Source: Marispirochaeta sp963667435 (lineage in GTDB: Bacteria; Spirochaetota; Spirochaetia; JC444; Marispirochaetaceae). From it: a DNA stretch of 64,000 nucleotides. Location: assembly GCA_963667435.1 (NCBI GenBank), contig OY763414.1:3348001-3412000 (forward strand). Direction: 5' to 3'. A program made the position numbers and the translations under genes. Under the pieces are notes generated by a model. The model was not told where the DNA came from, did no database searches, and worked only from the letters and a program-made list of their open reading frames with translations. Shown piece by piece: positions 34,365-43,525 of the stretch. The number at the start of each line of letters is the position of its first letter. Position 1 is the stretch's first letter.

Positions 34365-36195
34365 GTTTTTCTTCCTTCTGATGCTTCCGCAGGATTTTCA
34401 TAACCTGCATACCACTCAGTGTTTCCTTGTCATAGAGTTGCTTTGCCAGGGCATCCAGGGGCGCACGATTTTCTGATAACAGGTCTATTGCCTGTTCCAG
34501 GCTCTGTTTCACAAATCGAGATGTCTCATCGTCAATTAGTGCAGCGGTCCGGGCGCTTACCCCGGGATCCATTCGTGAAGGACCGCCGAGATACTGGGCT
34601 TGCGTGTCCGGTGCGAGGTGGACGGGACCGAGAATCTCGCTCATCCCGTACTCGGTAACCATCCGCTTCGCTAAATCTGTCGCCCGGGCGAGGTCATCCG
34701 CGGCCCCGGTGGAAACTTCGGAAAACATAAGCTCTTCGGCAGCACGTCCCCCAAAAAGAACTTTCAGCCGATTCATTAACTCTTTCTGCCCCATGATGTA
34801 GCGATCCTCTACGGGACGTTGCCATGTGTATCCCAGGGCATTGCCCCGCGGAATAATTGTAACCTTGTGAACCGGATCCACATCCGGCAATAAAACGGCC
34901 ACAAGGGCATGGCCCGCTTCGTGGGCGGCCACAACCTGTTTCTCATGCTTATTCATAGCTCTTGTACGGCGCTCGGATCCGGCAACGACCCTCTCTATTG
35001 CCTCATCAAAATCGGTCATGGTCACAGCATCTTTAGCCGCCCTGGATGCGAGGAGAGCCGCTTCATTTATAACATTTGCAAGGTCCGCACCGGAAAACCC
35101 CGGAGTTATGCGCGCGAGATTCTCGCAATTCACATCTTTCGCCACCGTGATCGTAGTAATGTGGATGTTGAGTATTTCAAGCCGCCCTGCAAGATCAGGC
35201 AAACCTACGACAATGCGACGGTCAAACCGTCCCGGCCTCAATAGTGCAGGATCCAGTATCTCCGGGCGGTTTGTCGCTCCGATCAGGATCAAACCGGTGG
35301 TCGGCTGAAAACCGTCCATTTCTGCCAGTAGTTGATTCAAGGTCTGATCATGTTCATCATTTTGGGATAATCCTCCCGAAATTCCTCTCCTTCCGCCGAT
35401 TGCATCGATTTCATCGATGAATATTATAGCCGGTGCACTGGCTTTCGCCTGTGCGAAAAGATCGCGCACCCTTGATGCGCCTACGCCAACGAACATCTCA
35501 ATGAACTCCGCTCCGCTGAGTGAATAAAACGGGACGCCCGCCTCACCGGCTGTGGCTCTTGCAAGAAGTGTTTTACCTGTTCCCGGCTGTCCTACCAACA
35601 GAACACCCTTCGGCATCCGTCCTCCCAGACGCTGGAAATGTTCCGGATTCTTGAGAAACTCAGTAACTTCTTTCAGATCTGTGATAGCCTCTGCTGCACC
35701 ACCGATATCGGAGAAGGTCACACCGCTTTGCTGACCCAGGGTAATCCGTGCTTTGCTCTTATTGAAAGAGAAGATTCCACCCCCCAGACCTCGCGAACCG
35801 GGATTCATTCGTTTGAAAATAAACATGGATAGCGATATCATTAGAACAAAGGGAAGTATCTGGCCGAGCAGGGAACTTGTTGGGCGGCCGGAAGCGTTTA
35901 CATTTTGTGCAGTAAGGGTATCGAAAAGGCCAGGGTCATCGATGCGAACTGTCATGAATTTAGTTCCGTCTTTCAGAACACCACGGATCCTTTGCGCATC
36001 AATTTTGACACTATCGACCTGGCCGCTACTGAGTTGTGTCCTGAATTGGCTGTACGTTACGGTGACCTGAAACCCCGGAAGAAGCGGTCTGAGCATAGAC
36101 CATACAAGCACTATGGCAATAATGAGAAAAAAGAAATTCCTGTTGGTCAACTGCCGTTTCATCCCGGCAATTTGTTCGGCAAATTTTTCGAACAC
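34351..36195 (-). CDS. ftsH: ATP-dependent zinc metalloprotease FtsH
   Basis: 614 residues. Two membrane helices (FFFLIIAIVLVWSML and QILPFVLMISLSMFIF) bracket a small periplasmic domain. The AAA+ module follows with Walker A GQPGTGKT (about 206), Walker B IIFIDEIDAI, and the second region of homology ATNRPEILDPALLRPGRFDR. The zinc site is HEAGH at about 425. FtsH degrades membrane and regulatory proteins. Placement at the head of a glycan operon, divergent from a Crp/Fnr regulator, is not the usual housekeeping context, so this may be an accessory paralogue. Confidence 0.93.
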   Translation of the reverse strand: MFEKFAEQIAGMKRQLTNRNFFFLIIAIVLVWSMLRPLLPGFQVTVTYSQFRTQLSSGQVDSVKIDAQRIRGVLKDGTKFMTVRIDDPGLFDTLTAQNVNASGRPTSSLLGQILPFVLMISLSMFIFKRMNPGSRGLGGGIFSFNKSKARITLGQQSGVTFSDIGGAAEAITDLKEVTEFLKNPEHFQRLGGRMPKGVLLVGQPGTGKTLLARATAGEAGVPFYSLSGAEFIEMFVGVGASRVRDLFAQAKASAPAIIFIDEIDAIGGRRGISGGLSQNDEHDQTLNQLLAEMDGFQPTTGLILIGATNRPEILDPALLRPGRFDRRIVVGLPDLAGRLEILNIHITTITVAKDVNCENLARITPGFSGADLANVINEAALLASRAAKDAVTMTDFDEAIERVVAGSERRTRAMNKHEKQVVAAHEAGHALVAVLLPDVDPVHKVTIIPRGNALGYTWQRPVEDRYIMGQKELMNRLKVLFGGRAAEELMFSEVSTGAADDLARATDLAKRMVTEYGMSEILGPVHLAPDTQAQYLGGPSRMDPGVSARTAALIDDETSRFVKQSLEQAIDLLSENRAPLDALAKQLYDKETLSGMQVMKILRKHQKEEKRASA

Positions 36196-36329
36196 CCGGC
36201 ACCACCTTTTATGATAAACTACAATCTGTTGTTATAACCGATCTGTACGGTAGCGCACATAGCAGGATTATTTATATCGCCAAAGTATCGCCGAACGGGT
36301 TTTTGCACTGTGATTAAGGATGGTTCCTC

Positions 36330-37082
36330 ATGAATTCACCAACCGGCGCAATTAAAAAGCCGGCCAACTATCTGCTTGAAGCTCTTCCCGGGGATGTGAA
36401 GTCCCGCCTCGCCCCCCATCTCATTCCCCTCAGTGTTCCCCTTGGGATGTCGATATGTGAGTCCGGATTACAGATGGATCATGTCCTCTTTCCGACGACT
36501 GCTATCATTTCTCTCCTCTATGTTCTCGAAAACGGGTCTACGGCGGAGGTCGCTGTAGTAGGCAATGAAGGAATAGTCGGGATTGCCATGTTTCTTGGAG
36601 GTGCCACCATGCCGAACAGGACCATTGTCCAGAGTGCCGGTGAAGTCTACCAAATGTCTGGAAGCCTGCTCCAGGAAGAGTTCAATAGGGGCGGGGAGCT
36701 TCATCATCTTCTGCTGAAATATACCCTGGCAATGGTAAACCAAATGGCTCAAACGGCGGTATGCAATCGTCATCATACCATCGATCAACAGCTTTGCCGC
36801 TGGCTTTTGCTCAGTCTTGATCGGCTATCTACAAACGAACTTGTCATGACTCAGGAACTAATTGCAGATATGTTGGGTGTGCGGCGGGAGGGGGTTACCG
36901 AAGCCGCCGGCAAGCTGCAGGCCGCAGGATTGATCCGCTACCAACGCGGGCGGATAACTGTTTTAGACCGGCCCGGACTGGAGGCCAGGGTCTGTGAATG
37001 CTATGAAGTTGTGCGAAATGAATTCCAGCGCCTGCTTCCCGGTGTCATTGCAGGTTCCGATTCTGGAATGCGACCAAAATGA
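36330..37082 (+). CDS. Crp/Fnr family transcriptional regulator
   Basis: 250 residues. The N-terminal cyclic-nucleotide-binding fold is degenerate (VLFPTTAIISLLYVLENGSTAEVAVVGNEGIVGIAMFLGG), without a clear cAMP-binding RxS motif and without the Fnr Cys cluster. The C-terminal winged helix reads MTQELIADMLGVRREGVTEAAGKLQAAGLI. The ligand is unknown. It is divergent from ftsH, with 134 bp between them, and is the obvious candidate regulator of the ftsH-glycosyltransferase-GH130 operon. Confidence 0.87.
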   Translation: MNSPTGAIKKPANYLLEALPGDVKSRLAPHLIPLSVPLGMSICESGLQMDHVLFPTTAIISLLYVLENGSTAEVAVVGNEGIVGIAMFLGGATMPNRTIVQSAGEVYQMSGSLLQEEFNRGGELHHLLLKYTLAMVNQMAQTAVCNRHHTIDQQLCRWLLLSLDRLSTNELVMTQELIADMLGVRREGVTEAAGKLQAAGLIRYQRGRITVLDRPGLEARVCECYEVVRNEFQRLLPGVIAGSDSGMRPK

Positions 37083-37316
37083 TTTGATCTTCTCCTCTTG
37101 AGCATAATATGCGTTGACTCTTCTCAGGATCTGTATCCGGAAATTCCGGGCTCTATGTTTATACTTCACTCATAACTCCAGTAGTCACGTTCTCCATCGC
37201 TGTTGAGGCCACTGACGACCATGACAGCAGGATTGTACACACGCCTTATTTACTTTTCTAATGTTGCGAACGTTATTGGATGTGGTCGTTTTGACGTATG
37301 TTCAATTATAGAGCCA
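37083..37316. other. Intergenic stretch with no gene seen
   Basis: About 230 bp between the 3' ends of the convergent Crp/Fnr and GGDEF-enzyme I genes. A short perfect palindrome CCGGAAATTCCGG lies at 37137-37149; no T-run follows, so I do not call a terminator. Confidence 0.4.
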
Positions 37317-39854
37317 TCAGTTTTCTGCTTCAGTGTAGTCGATAATTTCCTGTCTGATCCTGGGAATAAGATTCGGCAGTACGCTGAATTTCGTTAGACC
37401 TAGTTTAAGCAGCGAGGGGATATAATCTCTGTCTCCAGCAGCTTCTCCGCAGACCACACAGTCCATTGAAGCTTCTCTGGACTTTTTAAATATATCCTCG
37501 AGCGATCTGTTCAGTGCCTGGAATCCACTGTCAAAATACTCTGCTACATCTTTGTTTTCCCTGTCCGATGCCATGGTGTACTGAATTAGATCATTGGTTC
37601 CTATACTGATAAAATCGGATGCCTCCAATATCTCGTCGATCTGGAATATGGCGGCAGGAGTTTCAATCATAGTACCTATCTGCATCTTTTCTCCGCCATC
37701 CATTTTATTCATGATATTGCGGACTTGTCTGATTTCCGAGGGCATCGTAACCATGGGAAGCATAATTTTAACAGGAATCTCTTTATTCAATCTTATACAA
37801 GCAGAAAGTTGTGTTTGGAGTAGTCTTCTGTGTTTTAATAGGAGGCGTACCCCTCTGAGACCGAGGGCTGGATTGATTTCATTACCCAAATTGAGATATG
37901 AAGGTACTTTATCAGAACCGATGTCTACCAGCCTGACAGTTATCTCCTTACCCTTCAACGGTTTCAGTATCTCTGTGAAACGAGACATGAGAAAATCTTC
38001 ATCGGGCATTGTTAGGCTCGACATATAGATGTTTTCCACTCGGAACAATCCTACACCTTCAGCTCCGGCAGACAAGGCTTCCATAGCTTCCTCCCGACTG
38101 GAAACATTTGCCAATAGTGAGATTTTTCTACCTTGAACTTCCAGAGGTTTGCTGGAGACAATCCGCGGAAGAGCAGCTATTTTCTGCTCTTCTATAAGTT
38201 TGATGTATTTTTTTATAAGCTGGTCGTCAGGGTTTGTAATGATGGAGCTGCCGTTTCCGTCAACAATAACCTGTGCATGATTGGGTAGATGTCCAATTTC
38301 CTGGCGTATTGTTACATAGGGGATATTGAGCGCGCGCGCCAGAATGGCGGAATGGGAACCGCGACTCCCCTCAACAGTAATTATTGCTCTGACATGTTTC
38401 TTATCGAGGAAAATAGTATCGGACGGAAGCAGTCTCTGAGATAGAAGAATGGTGTTTTCTGGTAAGGACGAAAGCAGATTGTTGTCTTTTCCCTGAAGTT
38501 TTCTGATGACTCTACCGCCGATGTCCCTAATATCCTTTGCCTTGTCATTTCGTTGCTTGTCTTCGAATAGAAGAAATCTCGTTTCCAGCTTACGGAATAT
38601 ATCTCTGACGATAATCTCACCGTTTAATAGTTTTTCGTTTAATTCGCTTTCTATATCATTGAAAATAAATCTGTCCTGAAGAATCAACTTGTGGGCAAGA
38701 AAAATAGCACCATGCTCCTTATTAATTTCTTCTTCAACAGTGCTTTGCATATCCGAGAGATCATCGACAACACTCTTAATGGCTATTCTGATCCGCTCCA
38801 GTTCATTTTCCACTTCCTCTGCTTTAATCTCATATTGGCTTATGCGGCTGGAGAAGACATCCTTATAGAGATAAATCTCTCCCAAGGCGTATCCGGGTAC
38901 AATTGGATGACAATGATATTTCTCATTTTCTTTGTTAATGCTTTTTGGCAATGTACCTTTATCCTGTTTGAGAATTTCACATTTCCCTCCTCTGAATAGG
39001 GATATAAGGTTTTTCCCTTCTGCTTTTGCTTTATATAGAGCCTGGTCAACACTCTCGATCAACTTTGTATAACTATTGCTATGTACATTACCATAAGTTG
39101 AAACTCCCATGCTTGTGGAGATAGGCTGACCAATAGCTTCACAGGGAGTGGAATTTAGCTGTAAATGTAACTTACGGGCAATTTCCCCTGCCCCTTCAAT
39201 ATTAGTCTGAGGAAGTAGTATGAGAAATTCATCCCCGCCGAAACGATAAAGACAGTCTAGTTTTCTGAGATTTTCTATTACAAGTGAAGCGAAAAAATGA
39301 AGTGTAAGGTCTCCGTTCTGGTGTCCATGAGTATCATTTATCGCTTTGAAGTTGTCCAGATCAATCATGATGACTGAAAATGTCAACCCATATCTAAATG
39401 TCCTATCCATTTCCTTTTTAATATCCACCTTCAACTGTTCACCAGAGAATGCGTTGGTTTTACTGTCCATTATGGCCTGTCTGGCTATTTGATTGATTAT
39501 ATTCTCCTTATTAACCATAGTGGGTAAATCAGCTTGGTTTCTGGAATGAATATAGTCCAATGTGGCGATTTCCAGGAGAACAGATCTTCCGAGTTTTTTC
39601 TCCATATTCATTTTATGCTTTGAGATACTGCGGCAGATTTTTTCGGCAACTTCAGGGCTATCTATCTCACTATAAGTCAATAAAAAAAGGACTTCTCTAT
39701 AGAATTTATTGCCTAATTCAGTAGAGATTTGTGCGATCTCTTTTTTTTGATCCTCAGTTGCTTCTTTTTCCAAGCATATTATTTCAAGCAGTTCATGAGA
39801 AATTCTAGGATGAGCTATTTTTTTAATATTCTTAAAGTCGCCTTCTGTAATCAT
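37317..39854 (-). CDS. GGDEF domain fused to PTS enzyme I (PEP-protein phosphotransferase)
   Basis: 845 residues. Residues 1-130 are helical and unrecognised. A diguanylate cyclase domain follows with an intact GGDEF (about 206) and an inhibitory-site RKLD five residues before it. From about 310 comes a full enzyme I: the HPr-binding helical part, the phospho-His loop SRGSHSAILAR (His about 500), and the PEP-binding barrel with GLFRVENIYM, NPALGLRGVRLLL, MIETPAAIF, SIGTNDLIQYTMASDR and the active Cys in VVCGEAAGD (about 801). All catalytic residues are present. It would join sugar-PTS energy state to cyclic-di-GMP synthesis in one chain. No HPr or EIIA gene is adjacent. Base composition is lower in GC than its neighbours. 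Confidence 0.9.
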   Translation of the reverse strand: MITEGDFKNIKKIAHPRISHELLEIICLEKEATEDQKKEIAQISTELGNKFYREVLFLLTYSEIDSPEVAEKICRSISKHKMNMEKKLGRSVLLEIATLDYIHSRNQADLPTMVNKENIINQIARQAIMDSKTNAFSGEQLKVDIKKEMDRTFRYGLTFSVIMIDLDNFKAINDTHGHQNGDLTLHFFASLVIENLRKLDCLYRFGGDEFLILLPQTNIEGAGEIARKLHLQLNSTPCEAIGQPISTSMGVSTYGNVHSNSYTKLIESVDQALYKAKAEGKNLISLFRGGKCEILKQDKGTLPKSINKENEKYHCHPIVPGYALGEIYLYKDVFSSRISQYEIKAEEVENELERIRIAIKSVVDDLSDMQSTVEEEINKEHGAIFLAHKLILQDRFIFNDIESELNEKLLNGEIIVRDIFRKLETRFLLFEDKQRNDKAKDIRDIGGRVIRKLQGKDNNLLSSLPENTILLSQRLLPSDTIFLDKKHVRAIITVEGSRGSHSAILARALNIPYVTIRQEIGHLPNHAQVIVDGNGSSIITNPDDQLIKKYIKLIEEQKIAALPRIVSSKPLEVQGRKISLLANVSSREEAMEALSAGAEGVGLFRVENIYMSSLTMPDEDFLMSRFTEILKPLKGKEITVRLVDIGSDKVPSYLNLGNEINPALGLRGVRLLLKHRRLLQTQLSACIRLNKEIPVKIMLPMVTMPSEIRQVRNIMNKMDGGEKMQIGTMIETPAAIFQIDEILEASDFISIGTNDLIQYTMASDRENKDVAEYFDSGFQALNRSLEDIFKKSREASMDCVVCGEAAGDRDYIPSLLKLGLTKFSVLPNLIPRIRQEIIDYTEAEN

Positions 39855-40094
39855 TTATCTCTCCTTTACTTTCCGAAATGTACATCGTCTATTAATTCGG
39901 ATTTAGCAAAGCCGATTTCTCTCTATATATCCTTCTTAAACCTTAATCTTATTTGCTTTGCTGCACAATCTCATTGTATTCTGTTTTACCTTTTACCTGT
40001 CAGTTAAGGGTTCTTTTTAGGGAATTAAAGGAGTAAATGAAGCTGTAAATCTGAAGGATTATCATAAAAGTGCAGTCTAAAAATACCCGAAAAT

Positions 40095-40385
40095 ATGAAG
40101 GGTATGAAAATGAGACAGTACAGTAAAGAGTTTAAAGAGCAGGCATTAAGGCTATCCGATGACATTAGATTAAAAAATGCCTCGGAGCAATTGGGAGTTA
40201 ACTACGGGACATTATCCGGATGGCGGAAGGCCCACAAAAGAAATAACAGTGAAAAATCCGTGCAAGACACATTTCCTCTGACCGAGAGGGATAGGCAATG
40301 ACTGAAAGAAAATCAGGAGCTGAAAGACGCCAATGAGATTCTCAAGGATGCACTTGGTTTTTTCGCACGAGACCGGAAGAAGTAA
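40095..40385 (+). pseudogene. IS3 OrfA (helix-turn-helix), internal stop
   Basis: Reads MRQYSKEFKEQALRLSDD...ASEQLGVNYGTLSGWRKAH, the usual IS3 OrfA helix-turn-helix. A TGA at 40299-40301 stops it. The same frame continues LKENQELKDANEILKDALGFF, the leucine-zipper part, to 40385. Confidence 0.8.
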
Positions 40386-41289
40386 GGGCAAAAACCATTT
40401 TTGCGTACATCTTTGAACAGCGAAAGCAGAAGCAGACGTCGCCAGTTGTAAAGATGTGCAAAACATTGGGTGTCAGCGAAACAGGCTATTACCAATGGAA
40501 ACGAACCAGTAATAAGCCCAAGGTGTGGCAGCTTCTTCTGGTCAAAATACACCATATTCTGGACGAGCATCCGGATAACAGGAATTACGGGATAGAACGA
40601 ATTATGACCGCATTGAAGCAGGGAGGAGAAAACTATCACGGTCCACCGTCGTCAAGGCAATGCGGAAAGGGAATCTACTGCATAAGAGCCATAGAAATCC
40701 TGACGGTCTGACAAAAGCCGATAAAAAGGCTCAGAGGCCTGAGAATATATTGCAGAGAGACTTTACCGCAACACGGTCGAATGAAAAATGACTGACTGAT
40801 ATAAACCAGGTACCGTGCTCTGATGAGAAGTTGTATATTGCCCCTGTTTTCGACTGCTTCGGGGGCGATATTGTCAGTCTTGCAATGGACAATAACATGA
40901 AAAAGGAATTATGCATTAAAGCCGTCAAAGACGCATACAAAAGCAGAAATCCAGGGAATGGAGTAATCATTCACAGCGATGCTGGAAGTCAGTATACCAG
41001 TGACCAATACAAAAAAGTACTTGGTGATTACTACGCTATTCAGAGTATGAGTGATGTCGGCAGATGCTACGATAATGCTCGGATGGAGAGTTCCTTTGCA
41101 ACACTGAAGAAAGAAAAACTGTACCAGATTAATATTTTGAGAATGAAAATGGACGAAGTAAAAACCATTGTCTGGAGATACGTTATGGTGTACTACAATC
41201 GTCAGAGGATCAGTACGGTGAATGAAGGCGGGTTGCCTCCGACTATGTATAGGAGAATCGCAGCATCAATGAGTCATAAGGCTGCATAA
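40386..41289 (+). pseudogene. IS3 OrfB (DDE integrase), frameshifted
   Basis: Pieces in different frames: MCKTLGVSETGYYQWKRTSN...DEHPDNRNYGIERI (from 40454), then CSDEKLYIAPVFDCFGGDIVSLAMDN to the end (from about 40818). The DDE Asp and Glu contexts HSDAGSQYTS and ARMESSFATLKKE are present in the last piece. At least two frame changes and stops lie between 40700 and 40830. Confidence 0.8.
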
Positions 41290-41483
41290 AATAATTTTGG
41301 GTATTTAGGGACTGCACTAAAGTTGACAATTCCAAACAACGGTGTGAACATCTTCAACAATGGGAAGAAAGCGGATTAAGCGGGCAGGAATACTGCCGGC
41401 AGCACGATCTGATCATTCCACTGCCGTTAACAGTAACAAAAGATCAAATAGGTCATGTTTTATCTGCTTTGCGAGTTTCGCAT

Positions 41484-41816
41484 GATCCCTGATTTCTCCT
41501 ATGTTCAGATATTTATCGGACCTGGCATCACTGATATGCGTAAAGCGATCAACGGCCTTGCTTGTATGGTTCAGGACCCCCATTAAGCGGAACTCTGTAT
41601 CTGTTCTGCAGTCGTGAACGGCGAATCATAAAGACACTTTACTGGGACAGGAACGGTTTCTGTCTCTGGCAGAAGAAGTTGGAAAAGCATAAGTTTCCTT
41701 GGCCTGAAGCCGAAGAAGATGCACGTGCGATAACCCCGGAACAGCTCTCAATGCGGTTGAAAGGCATCGATAGCTGGCATGAGCATACTGCTTTGGAATA
41801 TTCCCGGGTTTCTTAA
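41484..41816 (+). pseudogene. IS66 TnpB-like gene, frameshifted
   Basis: The front part GPGITDMRKAINGLACMVQD ends at a stop near 41584. The rest continues in a second frame (from 41562) as LSGTLYLFCSRERRIIKTLYWDRNGFCLWQKKLE, the classic TnpB core. One frame change near 41570-41585 reconciles them. Confidence 0.72.
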
Positions 41817-41829
41817 AGCATTTTATTGT

Positions 41830-43280
41830 TGTAAAGGAATTTACAGAGAAAGAGCTGTATGCTAGAATTCTTTTCAATATAGATGTTGCAGTGCTTTCGC
41901 AAGAAGTACAGAATTCTATCCGATCTCTTGAAGAGAAAACACATTCGACCGAAGCAACGATTCATGACTGGGAAACCAGATCCACACAACTTGGGGAACA
42001 ATACAAACTCCTTATCTTGCAGAAATTCGGTAGAAAAAGCGAGAAAGAAAGCCAGACTGAACACCAATCGCTGTTGTTCAGTCTTGAAGAGAGCAGCACA
42101 CCTGAGCATGCAGTCTTAGATACTACCGTACCAGTGCAGTTCTATCCCCAAAAGAAGCCTGGAAGAAAACCCATAGACGAGAATCTCCCCCGGGAAGAGA
42201 TTCTTATCGATATTTCTGAAGAAGAAAAGCACTGTGCCTGCGGCCATAAACTGGGCCGAATCGGCGAAGAAACCAGTGAATGTCTCCAAGTTATTCTTCC
42301 GAGGATGTGGGAAGAACGGATTATACGCCCGAAATATGCCTGCAAAAACTGTGAAGGCTCCGGGGATGAAGAGAATCCCGCAGTCAGGATTGCAGATCCC
42401 CCTGTAAGTATTATCCCCAAAAGCATCGTAACACCCGGGTTACTCTCCTTTATTATCGTGAACAAGTTTGTCGATCATCTGCCCTATTACCGGCAGGAGA
42501 AACGGTTTGAACGGATTGGCATCCATATAAGCCGTAAGAATATGAGTAACTGGCAGCAGGCAGCGTATGAAAAGATTGAGCCTTTAATAGAGACTCTGAA
42601 AAAGCATATCCGGTCAGGGCTGGTTATCAACATAGATGAGACGCCGATATAGGTTATGGGTGAACCGGAACAGCCTGACACGGCCAAACCCTATATGTGG
42701 CTTGCCCGCAGTGGGCTGCCGGAAAAACCGGCATTCCTTTACTCATACCGGGAATGTGCAGATAGTCCATGTGGGCTGCATGGCCCATGTCCGGCGAAAG
42801 TTCCATGAAGCGGCAAGGGCTTCAAAGAAAGCGACAAGTACTCAGGAAGCGTTGAATACCATCAGGAAACTGTATGCCATAGAAGATCATCTTAGAAGTT
42901 CAGAACTACCGGAGGAACAGTTTGTTGCTGAACGGAGAGTTCAGGCCGGGCCTGTTCTTGAAAAGTTTAAAAGTTGGCTTGAAAAGCGCAGATAGCAGGT
43001 TCTCCCCCATCGTTGTTTTTAGGGAAAGCAATTCACTATACTTTAAATGAATGGGAGAAACTGATACGTTTTCTCGATTCTCCCCATCTGACAGACACCG
43101 GACAACAATAGCGCAGAGCAGGCCATCCAACCGTTTGTTCTGGGGCGGAAGAACTGGCTCTTTTCCGGCAGTCCCAAGGGTGCTGAAAGTTCCTGCGCTA
43201 TGTATTCACTAATAGAGACGGCAAAATAAAATAAGGTGAACCCGAACGACTCCCTGAAGCGGGTTTTTGTGGAAGCGCCT
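41830..43280 (+). pseudogene. IS66 TnpC transposase, stops and frameshifts
   Basis: The frame to 42652 encodes the coiled N terminus, a zinc-binding stretch (HCACGHKLGRIGEE...YACKNCEGSG) and the start of the catalytic region ending in VINIDETPI, where a TAG interrupts. The remainder is found in other frames: MAHVRRKFHEAARASKK (42780) and, near 43120-43200, relics of the C-terminal GRKNWLFSGSPKG motif. It cannot make an active transposase. Confidence 0.82.
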
Positions 43281-43442
43281 CTCATGCATGCGTCTAATAA
43301 TTGGGAACAACTACTCCCTTGGAATATTACCTTATAATTTTTCCAGGGGTGGGGTTTAATTGACGGTTACTTTAGAACAATCTTGTATCTTTCGTGGGGT
43401 GTGTCGGGTAAATATGATTACAAAAAAAATAATAAATCCTTC

Positions 43443-43471
43443 TTGACCTTTGCTTCCGCGACTCCTAAAAT
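43443..43471 (+). promoter_or_regulatory. Sigma-70-type promoter of the chemotaxis receptor gene
   Basis: TTGACC, a 17-bp spacer, then TAAAAT, a close match to consensus. It lies 55 bp upstream of the receptor ATG and at the edge of the IS66 relic. Confidence 0.55.
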
Positions 43472-43485
43472 TTATAGTTGAGTTC

Positions 43486-43511
43486 GGTACACGTGCGCCC
43501 GCACGGGTACC
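43486..43511 (+). promoter_or_regulatory. Strong stem-loop in the receptor gene leader
   Basis: GGTACACGTGC pairs with GCACGGGTACC around a 4-base loop (10 of 11 pairs). It ends 3 bp before the GAGGAG ribosome binding site, so in the RNA it could affect ribosome access. It could also be a protein-binding palindrome. Confidence 0.45.
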
Positions 43512-43525
43512 TACGAGGAGAATAT

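Larger units (their letters stand above)
40069..41318 (+). mobile_element. Degenerate IS3-family element nested in IS66 tnpA
   Basis: Imperfect inverted ends: left AGTGCAGTCTAAAAATACCC; the reverse complement of the right end is AGTGCAGTCCCTAAATACCC. AAA lies directly outside on both sides (3-bp duplication). Deleting the element and one AAA restores an unbroken IS66 TnpA reading across the site, which fixes the boundaries. The orfA and orfB inside are both broken. Confidence 0.82.
40029..43285 (+). mobile_element. Decayed IS66-family element interrupted by an IS3 insertion
   Basis: Three IS66 genes can be traced in order. TnpA: VNEAVNLKDYHK before the IS3, continuing DNSKQRCEHLQQWEESGLSG after it. 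TnpB: GPGITDMRKAINGLACMVQD, then LYWDRNGFCLWQKKLEKHKF in another frame. TnpC runs from about 41830 to 43280. All three are broken. I could not define the terminal inverted repeats, so both limits are approximate. Confidence 0.75.

Noticed and set aside
37137..37149. Palindrome CCGGAAATTCCGG as a terminator
   Set aside because: The stem is only six pairs with no loop to speak of and no T-run follows on either strand.
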